DNA from: Allobosea sp. CS1GBMeth4
GTDB taxonomy: Bacteria > Pseudomonadota > Alphaproteobacteria > Rhizobiales > Beijerinckiaceae
DNA: 64,000 bases
Direction: 5' to 3'
Assembly: GCF_900185715.1 (NCBI RefSeq)
Contig: NZ_FYAS01000054.1
Span: forward strand, 43,080 to 107,079
Part shown: positions 54,170-64,000 of the stretch, piece after piece
How the letters are laid out: each line of letters begins with the position of its first letter
How positions within the stretch are numbered: the stretch's first letter is position 1
Program-made: the position numbers and the translations under genes
Notes under the pieces: model-generated
What the model was told of the DNA's origin: nothing
Seen by the model: only the letters and a program-made list of their open reading frames with translations
Databases searched by the model: none

Positions 54170-55584
54170 CTAGGAGGCGCGATTATGCGCAATCAGGATC
54201 TGCGAGGCGGAGCCGACGGTCTGCGACAAGGTGTTGGCATTGTAGCTCACCAACGGAGGCGCAAGCCCGATCGTCGGTGCTGACACGATGGCATTGCTGC
54301 CGGCGCCGGTGATGACATTGCCGGAGATCACCATCTTGCCGGCGGAGCTGTTGGCCGAGAAGGCGATGCCGACGCCGCATTGCCGCAGCAGATTGCCCTC
54401 GCAGACGAGGTCTCGCGCGCCCTGCGCGACGCCCAACTTGATTCCGCCGAGGGCGCTTTCGACGATATTGCCCGTGACGATGCAATCCTGTTCAACGGTC
54501 ACGCCTATCGCCATGGTCGAATACGGCCCGATCCCGCCGGAGCCCGGAATAGCATTCGAGGAAAGATTGCTGATCTGGTTTCCCTGGATGATAGCTCTAC
54601 GGGCCGTGCCGTCGCCGAAATAGCCGGAATTCGTCACATAGATGCCGTCGCCGGCCGTATCGACCTTGTTGTTGACGATCGTAACGCCCGTGCCGTTCTG
54701 CCCTGCGGCCGGAGCCTCGTAGTACAGGCAGCCCTCCCGGATGTTCCAGCACGTATTGTCGGCGATGGTGCAACGCGATCCGCCGTTGATTCGAATTGCC
54801 GAAAAATCGCAATTCATAATGATATTGTCTTTGATGGAGACATCATTGGCCAGGTGACGGCGATTCCATTTCCGTTGGCACCGGTCCCATAGTCGCTCGT
54901 GACGAAATTGATTCTATTGTTACGAATTACGGACAGGTTGCCGCCGCTCCCCACAGTGCCCCAGACGGCGATACCGTTGTTCTTGGCACCGGTAATGCTG
55001 CAGCCGTCGGCGAGAATCTCGGAGCTGAATGCCCAGATCGCGATGTCGACATTGTCGAAGGCACAGTCGGCGACGACCGGCTGCGAGTCGTTGACGCAGA
55101 GCAGGCCGGCCTTATAGGCGCCGCCAGGCTCGCCGTCGGTCTTCACCGTATTCCGGAAGGTGCAATCGCGGAAGGTCGCGTCCCTGGCGTTGTCCAAGAT
55201 CACCAATCCGGCAGCTGCAGTAATGACGGTCGGGGCGTTGTAGGCGGGGATATCGAGGTTCTGACCGTCGAAGGTGAGATTGCGGAACGTCATGCCGGTC
55301 TGGCCGGCTATACGCAGGCCGTAATTGCCACCGGAGAAGAACAGCGTGGCGGTCCCGGCAGGACAATAGATCTCGATGCCGCGACCGGAACCAGTCGTTG
55401 TCGAAATGTCAACATTGGCGATGTCATAGCTGCCGGGCCGGAGCAGCAGCGGCCTGCCGGTGACGCGCGCAGCATCGATCGCAGCGCCGATGGTCGCGCT
55501 GGTGAAGCCGGCTGGCGGCGGCGTCGCGGGATCGGCTACGACAACATCGTCGAAGAGCGATATCCGGGCATTGGAGCTCCTCAT
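54170..55584 (-). pseudogene. Right-handed parallel beta-helix protein, frameshifted
   Basis: Pectate-lyase-like beta-helix protein split between two frames. The upstream part (from ATG 55584, MRSSNARISLFDDV) has a pectate-lyase-type start SATIGAAIDAARVTGRPLLL and repeated coils such as GMTFRNLTFDGQNLD, and it stops at 54814. The downstream part continues the coils (SIKDNIIMNCDF, CTIADNTCW, GNVITGAGSNAIV) to 54170. The frames join if one base is restored near 54853, for example GTCACC-TGGCC to GTCACCCTGGCC. Intact, it would be about 471 residues and likely act on or bind extracellular glycan. It is lower in GC than its neighbours. Either a real pseudogene or a sequence error. Confidence 0.8.
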
Positions 55585-55644
55585 GGGGAAGGTCGAAGCG
55601 ACCGCTCTCATTCTTAAAGGCGCCAGAGGCGACGGGGATAAGTG

Positions 55645-56474
55645 ATGCGCTCCGTGCTTCGGATCAGGGATCTCGCCATCAAGGCTCTGGTCCGCCGCCA
55701 GTGGGCGGCGCTGCGCAGCTCCTCGCCCCGCCTGGCGGTGATTCCGCACGAGCATGTCGGCCTCGCTGTCCTGACCAACGGCCTCTACGAGCGGGAGGAA
55801 CTCGATTTCCTCGCGAAGCTCATCCGCGAAGTGCGCCTCGGCGACGGCATCTGCCTCGATATCGGAGCCAATATCGGCAACCATGCCGTTATCTGGCCAC
55901 GGCTGTTCAAGACCGTCCTGTGCTTCGAGCCTAATCCGCAAATGAGCGCGGTCCTTCGCGCCAATCTCACGCTGAACGCCTGCGTAAAGTCCGAGTCCTC
56001 GATGTCGGGCTGGGGACCGAGGATACCGAGCTGCCATTCGCCTTCCATGAGGAGGGCAATGACGGTACCGGAACCTTCGCCAAGGGCGTGGGGGAACGGC
56101 GCCTGCCGGTGCGGCACGGTGACGGCCTTATCGCCACCCTTGATCTTGGCGAAGCTGCCATCACCTTCGTCAAATGCGATGTAGAAGGCTTCGAACCACA
56201 CGTGTTCGAAGGTCTGGCCGATACCCTGACGCGGCATCGACCGGTCATCGCCTTCGAGAGCAATAGCGCAGAGGTGGGCGCCGAGAGCTGGGCGCGGTTG
56301 CGCGGCTACGGCTATGATCGGCTGTACGTCCTGCAGCATACAGCGCAATCGGCGCCGCCGGCATTGCGCGAGGTCGTCCGCCTCGTCCGAGGTCATCGAT
56401 GCTGGCTCGAGCCTATCGACAGGCCTCCCGCCTACCCGGCCAATCTGCTCGGATCGACCAGGCCTCTGATCTGA
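55645..56474 (+). pseudogene. FkbM family methyltransferase, frameshifted
   Basis: SAM-dependent methyltransferase in two frames. The first frame gives ICLDIGANIGNHAVIW, the SAM-binding motif, and VLCFEPNPQMSAVLRANLTL, then loses similarity. The second frame resumes as LRKVRVLDVGLGTEDTEL, with the FkbM motif VKCDVEGFEPHVFEGL near the end. Restoring one base near 55979-55981 (AACGCCTGCG to AACGCCCTGCG) joins them into about 276 residues. FkbM enzymes often O-methylate sugars of capsule, lipopolysaccharide or glycolipids. It is divergent from the beta-helix gene by 60 bases. Decayed gene or sequencing error. Confidence 0.8.
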
Positions 56475-56477
56475 GGC

Positions 56478-57701
56478 TCAGGCGGCGGCGGCCAGGAGCG
56501 TTCCATAGCTGCGCGACAGGGCCTCGACATGCCGCGCGAGCGTCGGTGGATCATTCCAGTAGGCGCGATAGGAGGACAGGCCGAGACGCGCCGCGAATGT
56601 ATCGTCAGTCATCGCGACGAGTGACGTCTTCAGCGCATCACCATCGATGCCTCGAAGCAACAACCCGTCGATTCCATCCCGAATGCGCTCTGCCGCTCCT
56701 GTCGTACCGGAGAGCACCGAGGGCACACCTTGCGCCATCGCCTCCATCACCACCAGCGGGCCGGTCTCGTACCAGAGCGACGGCGCAACCAGACAGCGGG
56801 CAGCGCGCAGCTCGGCGATAACCGCGTCGGAAGCGCGCCAGCCAGTGATCTCGGCTTTGGGATTGAGCGCCGCGATAGCGGACTTGATCTCCTTCTCGCC
56901 ATCGCCGACCAGGCGGAGCGGGATATCCGCTTCCCGGGCCGCCTGCGCCAGCAGCAGCACGCCCTTCTCCTGCGTAAGGCGGCCGATGAACAGCGCGTGC
57001 CGGTTCTTCGCCACCTCGGCCGGCGAGCGCTTTTCCGCCTCCATCATGTTCTCGACCACGACATGCCGCGCCTGCTTCGGCAGGAAAGGCTCGGCGAAAC
57101 GGCGGGCGAAGTCGCTGACATGGACGAAGAGCGGCGCCCGGAGCTTGCGCATGGCCTCGTCGGAGCGCCACTGGCGGGCGACGCGCACGAGCTTGTGGAC
57201 ATAGGAGGCGCGGTCGCAGCTGGCCGAGACGCAGCCGACCGACATCGGCTTCTGCCGGCAGGGCGCGTTGGCCTTGAAGTCGAAATAGCCGCCGACCGGG
57301 CAGAAGGAGAAATAGTCGTGCATGGTGACGGCGACCGGCAGCCCGCTCTCGCCGGCCGCCGCGATCGCCGCCGGGCTGAACGCCTTGGTCCATTGATGCA
57401 GGTGCACCAGCGTCTCGGCCCGCGGCTGGCGCGCCAGCAGCCTGGTCAGGAAGTCATGCGCCGGCGCGTTCCAGATGCCCTGCCGGGCCGCGGCGAGCCT
57501 GCTGTCGACCTGCCAGATCTCCTCGCCGGCAAAGCGCTCCACGCTGATCCGCGGATGCGACAGCCGCTCGGAGACCGGCCCGATCGCACAGGCGAAGACG
57601 ATCTCGACGCCGGCTTCAGCCAGGCCGCGTGCGCTTTCGATCGCGACCTTGGCGGCGCCGCCATTGACCGAACCGAAATCGCTGACGATGACCACGCGCA
57701 T
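56478..57701 (-). CDS. Glycosyltransferase family 4 protein
   Basis: GT-B fold glycosyltransferase of 407 residues. The N-terminal half starts MRVVIVSDFGSVNGGAAKVA and has HLHQWTKAFSPAAI and MHDYFSFCPVGGYFDF. The C-terminal nucleotide-sugar domain has FIGRLTQEKGVLLLAQAA and the GT4 acidic motif LWYETGPLVVMEAMAQG. The start at 57701 has GGGAGG seven bases upstream. It is convergent with the broken methyltransferase, the stops being 3 bases apart, which suggests a role in the same surface-glycan chemistry. Sugar and acceptor unknown. Confidence 0.9.
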   Translation of the reverse strand: MRVVIVSDFGSVNGGAAKVAIESARGLAEAGVEIVFACAIGPVSERLSHPRISVERFAGEEIWQVDSRLAAARQGIWNAPAHDFLTRLLARQPRAETLVHLHQWTKAFSPAAIAAAGESGLPVAVTMHDYFSFCPVGGYFDFKANAPCRQKPMSVGCVSASCDRASYVHKLVRVARQWRSDEAMRKLRAPLFVHVSDFARRFAEPFLPKQARHVVVENMMEAEKRSPAEVAKNRHALFIGRLTQEKGVLLLAQAAREADIPLRLVGDGEKEIKSAIAALNPKAEITGWRASDAVIAELRAARCLVAPSLWYETGPLVVMEAMAQGVPSVLSGTTGAAERIRDGIDGLLLRGIDGDALKTSLVAMTDDTFAARLGLSSYRAYWNDPPTLARHVEALSRSYGTLLAAAA

Positions 57702-57762
57702 GCCCGAGCCTCCCGCGGGAGCTCTTCTAGCGGCCAAAGATTGAGGAAGCGCTGACGGCGGC

Positions 57763-57960
57763 TCAGCGCAGCGCGACGACCGCCAGGCCGATCACCGCGA
57801 CGATGGCGGCGATCCACCAGAGCCGGCGCAGCTGCGCGGTCTCGGCATCCTGCCGCCCGCCCCCCGCCAGCTCCTCATAGGCGAAGGATTCGCCGGCAAA
57901 GCGCGCGGCCCGTTCCAGGCCGGCCAGGCGGATCTTCGGAACTGCGGAACGCGACGCCAC
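57763..57960 (-). CDS. Small single-helix membrane protein
   Basis: 65-residue protein: a charged N-terminal segment (KIRLAGLERAARFAGESFAY) and one C-terminal membrane helix (LWWIAAIVAVIGLAVVAL). GTG start with GGGAAGG a few bases upstream. No family recognised. It lies 61 bases upstream of the glycosyltransferase on the same strand. Confidence 0.6.
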   Translation of the reverse strand: MASRSAVPKIRLAGLERAARFAGESFAYEELAGGGRQDAETAQLRRLWWIAAIVAVIGLAVVALR

Positions 57961-58263
57961 GTGACCCTTCCCCCCTTTGGACCAGCTTAGCCGAATGCGC
58001 GCCCGGGCCTAGTCCCGAATCGCGAGGCGATGATGAAACCGCCGCTGTTAACGGCTGCTGAACCCGCGCAAGACGGCCAAGGTTCCATGCGCGGCTGTGC
58101 CACCTTCCAGTGAGGCTTCGGCGACAGCCCGTGTCGGGTCCGGGCACCGGCGGCCATCGGGCTGGTTTATCGCGGGCGAGCGGCAGGTTATAGGGCTCCG
58201 GCGAGCGGCCGAGCGGCCGATGAGATATCCTGCGGGCAAGACGAATCAGCGAGCGCGGCGACG
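57961..58263. other. Divergent gap upstream of parE, nothing specific seen
   Basis: About 300 bases between the small membrane protein and parE. Short open frames have no support. No strong promoter, riboswitch or repeat is recognised; it presumably carries the parE promoter. Confidence 0.5.
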
Positions 58264-60327
<2,064 letters not shown>

Positions 60328-60461
60328 GGTCCGCGAGACGGCCCTGCGTGCCGGGCACCCCCGCGCACCCGCCGGGCTGCCTCGCCGCCGGCCGTCGCGC
60401 ATCCTGCGCGCATGCCGACCGACCCACACGATGCCGACCATGACGCCCCGCCGCGCCATCC

Positions 60462-61418
60462 ATGCGCCCGCTTCTGGCCGCTGAGCGCATGGGCGAGCCT
60501 GCTGCCGCTGCACCTCGACGCGATGCCCCGGCCCAGACCTCGCTCTGGGCCGATCTCGAGATCTTCCACGCCGTCGCCGCCAGCGGCGGACTCGCCGTGG
60601 CCGCGGCCGCGCTCGGGCTGAGCGAGACGACCGTCGCGCGGCGCCTGAAGGCTTTCGAGGCCCGGCTTGGCCTGTCGCTGTTCCGCCGCGGTGCCAACCG
60701 GCTGATCCCGACCGAGATCGGCCTCGCGCTCGCCGCGGATGCGGCCGCGGCCGCCGAATCGGTCGCGCGCTTCGAGACACGGGCGAGCGCGGCCCGCGCC
60801 CGCGACGATGCTCCGGTGCGCATCACCGCGACGACGTCGATCAGCCTGTTCCTGACCCAGCACGCAGCCCGGCTCTCGGCCGCGGCCGGCGGCATCGAGA
60901 TCGTCATCATCAGCACGCGCGAGCGCCTCGATCTCGCCCGCGGCGAGGCCGAGATCGCGATCCGCATGCGCCGCCCGCCGGACGGGGCCGGCTATTTCGG
61001 CCAGAAGATCGGCAGGCTGGCGCAGGCCTTCTATGTCCGCCGCGACGTCGACCCGGCGACGGCGCCGATCATCTCCGTCAGCCGGGACGTCTCGTCACGC
61101 ATCGAGCAGCGCATTCTCGCCTGGGCCGGGGGGCGCCCGATCGCCGCGCGCGTCGGCGATTCGGCGGCGCGCTATGAGAGCATCCGCTCGTCGGGCGCGG
61201 TCTCGATGGCGCCGTGCTTCCTGGCCGATGCCGACACGTCGCTGACGCGGCTGGGCGAGCCGCCGGACGACACCGCCGACGAGATCTTCCTGGTCTCGCA
61301 CGAAAGCGGCCGTCAGCGGCCCGCCGTCCGCGCGGTGCTCGAGGCGCTGCGCAAGCTGTTCCGCGAGCATCGCGGCAGGCTGGAGGGCGCCTCTTGCCCG
61401 GTGGATCCGCAACGGTGA
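60462..61418 (+). CDS. LysR family transcriptional regulator
   Basis: LysR-type regulator of 318 residues. The winged helix-turn-helix near residues 30-90 reads FHAVAASGGLAVAAAALGLS, then ETTVARRLKAFEARLGLSLF. The co-inducer-binding domain follows, with the typical mid-domain ERLDLARGEAEIAIRMR. The N-terminal about 27 residues are low-complexity; an ATG nine codons in (60489) is an alternative start. There is no divergent target gene, so its regulon is unknown. It sits between parE and a small membrane protein on the same strand. Confidence 0.87.
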   Translation: MRPLLAAERMGEPAAAAPRRDAPAQTSLWADLEIFHAVAASGGLAVAAAALGLSETTVARRLKAFEARLGLSLFRRGANRLIPTEIGLALAADAAAAAESVARFETRASAARARDDAPVRITATTSISLFLTQHAARLSAAAGGIEIVIISTRERLDLARGEAEIAIRMRRPPDGAGYFGQKIGRLAQAFYVRRDVDPATAPIISVSRDVSSRIEQRILAWAGGRPIAARVGDSAARYESIRSSGAVSMAPCFLADADTSLTRLGEPPDDTADEIFLVSHESGRQRPAVRAVLEALRKLFREHRGRLEGASCPVDPQR

Positions 61419-61504
61419 CGCTGCGCTAACCAAGTTTTTACAGCCGCCGGAGCAAGATTCGCCGATCGGCGCCTGGCGCCTCGTCCCCAAGCCGGAGTGC
61501 AGCG

Positions 61505-61765
61505 ATGCGCCTCGTCGTCGCCTTCCTGCGCAACCAGCGCGGCACCATCGTCGCCGACATCGCCAAGGCCGCCGCCGCGATCGCCTTCCTCTCCGTCATC
61601 GCCGCCAACTTCGTCTCGAGCCAGACGGCGCAGCTCGATCGCGACACGATGCGGCAGCTGGCCCAGGCCGCAGCCAAAGGCCAGGCGATCGATCCGCTCG
61701 TGACGGGTTCGATCGTCAGGCGGGCGAGCGAGACGAAGCTCGACCCCTGCGCGGTCCAGCGCTGA
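61505..61765 (+). CDS. Small membrane protein of unknown function
   Basis: 86-residue protein with a short basic start (MRLVVAFLRNQRGTIVADIA) and a hydrophobic helix KAAAAIAFLSVIAANFVSS, then a polar tail containing one cysteine. The NQRGTIVADIAKAA segment recalls the start of Flp-type pilins and TadE proteins, but the glutamate-tyrosine processing site is missing, so I do not call it a pilin. It is convergent with the alpha/beta hydrolase gene, stops 3 bases apart. Confidence 0.6.
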   Translation: MRLVVAFLRNQRGTIVADIAKAAAAIAFLSVIAANFVSSQTAQLDRDTMRQLAQAAAKGQAIDPLVTGSIVRRASETKLDPCAVQR

Positions 61766-61768
61766 GGC

Positions 61769-62485
61769 TCAGCCGAGCCAGTCGAGCAATCCCCGCGTCA
61801 CCAGGTCGGGCGCCTCCAGCGTAGAGAGATGTCCGCAGCCCGGCAGCTCGAGACAGCGCGCCCTCGGCCCGATCCCGGCGGCGATCTCGCGCGCTTCCTC
61901 GGGCGGCGTGATCGCGTCCTTCGCGCCGACGAGGACCAGGGTCGGAACGGCAATCGTCGCGAGGACCGGCCGCGCATCCGAGCGGCCCATGATGGCGCGC
62001 TGCTGGCGGATGAAGCCTGCGGGACCGACTGCCTCGGCCATCGCCCGCACCGCGAGCCGCAGAGCCTCGTCCGCCAGCCGATCCGGCGCGACCAGCTTCT
62101 GCCAGAGCACGGTCACGACATTGTCGAAGGCGCCCTTCTGCGCCAGGGCGATCATCTGCTCGCGCGGCGCGTTCGTCTCGGGCGTCGGCGGCTTCGCGGT
62201 GGTGTCGAGCAGCGCGAGGCGCGTCACCCGCTCCGGCGCCCGCCGCATCACCTCGAAGGCGACATAGCCTCCCATGGAGAGGCCGCACAGCGCGAAGCGT
62301 TCCGGCGCGGCCGCCAGCAGGCGCTCGGCCATGGCGCCGATCGTCTCGTCGGCGCTGTTCTCGGCGACGAGGATCAGCCGTCCCGCCGCCAGTGCGGGCC
62401 ATTGCGGCGCGTAGAGAGCGGGCGTGCAGTTCAGCCCCGGGATCAGGACGAGCGGCTCGGGCCGGCTGGTCTGCGTCGCACTCAT
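61769..62485 (-). CDS. Alpha/beta fold hydrolase
   Basis: 238-residue alpha/beta hydrolase. The nucleophile elbow is GLSMGG with Ser70, the acid is probably the Asp in GAKDAITPPEEA, and the histidine is in GCGHLSTLEAP. An oxyanion strand VLIPGLNCTP precedes it. Layout is like PcaD/MhpC-type esterases and lactonases; the substrate cannot be assigned. It is monocistronic and divergent from the helicase gene. Confidence 0.88.
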   Translation of the reverse strand: MSATQTSRPEPLVLIPGLNCTPALYAPQWPALAAGRLILVAENSADETIGAMAERLLAAAPERFALCGLSMGGYVAFEVMRRAPERVTRLALLDTTAKPPTPETNAPREQMIALAQKGAFDNVVTVLWQKLVAPDRLADEALRLAVRAMAEAVGPAGFIRQQRAIMGRSDARPVLATIAVPTLVLVGAKDAITPPEEAREIAAGIGPRARCLELPGCGHLSTLEAPDLVTRGLLDWLG

Positions 62486-62750
62486 TCGTCATTACCCTCG
62501 CTGTTGCCGGGGCCCGCTCCGCACGGACGGGCCGCGCGACGAATCCGTGCCCGCGTCAGGTCCTGAAGCCGCCTCGCCGGCCCGCTGTGCCGCAGGCCGA
62601 TCGAAACGGGCTCTAGAATGTTGACTTTGCCCTGTTTTTTCTGCATTGCACGGGCGTCCGAAGGCGCGCAAGCAAGTGAAGTCGCGCCACCGTTGCGGTC
62701 GATCGGTCATCCCGCCACGTGTCACCGACCCTTGAGAAGCGCAACCATCG

Positions 62751-64000
<1,250 letters not shown>

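Noticed and set aside
61505..61765. Flp-type pilin
   Set aside because: Charge and helix pattern are reminiscent, but the glutamate-tyrosine prepilin processing site and pilin length pattern are lacking.

Overview
The window is GC-rich, densely coded chromosomal DNA of an alphaproteobacterium, most likely order Hyphomicrobiales (Rhizobiales). The main evidence is gene content and order: ftsB-pdhA-pdhB(with lipoyl domain)-pdhC-lpdA-lipA-ratA-cinA-ispDF facing dusB-ntrB-ntrC-ntrY-ntrX-hfq-hflX. A DUF2865 protein, fused IspDF, single-chain NAD(P)HX epimerase/dehydratase and palindromic intergenic repeats of rhizobial style agree with this. The genus is not proven; a Bosea-like or related environmental genus is my guess.

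Layout. 1-4300: a sulfur block, with the end of cysT, then cysW and cysA (sulfate/thiosulfate ABC importer), then three overlapping genes for an OsmC-like protein, a tandem-rhodanese sulfurtransferase and a GFA-family zinc protein. 4400-12400: rimO, a quinone oxidoreductase, a SulP anion transporter, a UbiH-type FAD monooxygenase, a family III CoA-transferase/racemase and an AEC permease. 12700-18500: tRNA-Glu, recJ, an MFS exporter, a small exported Cys/Met-rich protein and guaB. 18500-26500: a MAPEG protein, an RND efflux pair, a DUF2865 protein, a malyl-CoA-lyase-like enzyme and hspQ.

26500-48000 is the conserved rhizobial core block: hflX and hfq, the two nitrogen two-component systems NtrBC and NtrYX with dusB, then ispDF, cinA, a RatA/COQ10-like protein, lipoate synthase, three small GlsB/YeaQ-type membrane proteins, and the pyruvate dehydrogenase genes (E3, E2, E1beta, E1alpha) with a lipoprotein and an SGNH hydrolase between E2 and E3, then ftsB. 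LipA supplies the lipoyl groups that E2 and the E1beta lipoyl domain need. 48000-54200 holds a membrane-anchored SGNH-like protein, tRNA-Lys, two small exported proteins, NAD(P)HX repair, and glnB-glnA, which link functionally to the ntr genes.

54170-57700 is the least ordinary stretch: a parallel beta-helix gene and an FkbM methyltransferase gene, each broken by one apparent single-base loss, beside an intact GT4 glycosyltransferase. It looks like a decayed or mis-sequenced surface-glycan patch. 57700-64000 has a small membrane protein, parE, a LysR regulator, another small membrane protein, an alpha/beta hydrolase and a DEAD-box helicase that runs off the end.

I saw no prophage, insertion sequence, CRISPR array, rRNA operon or clear defence system. 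Nothing here is convincingly a new multi-gene system; the best leads are the paired frameshifts, three palindromic repeats, a dyad in front of ntrY and a few uncharacterised exported proteins.
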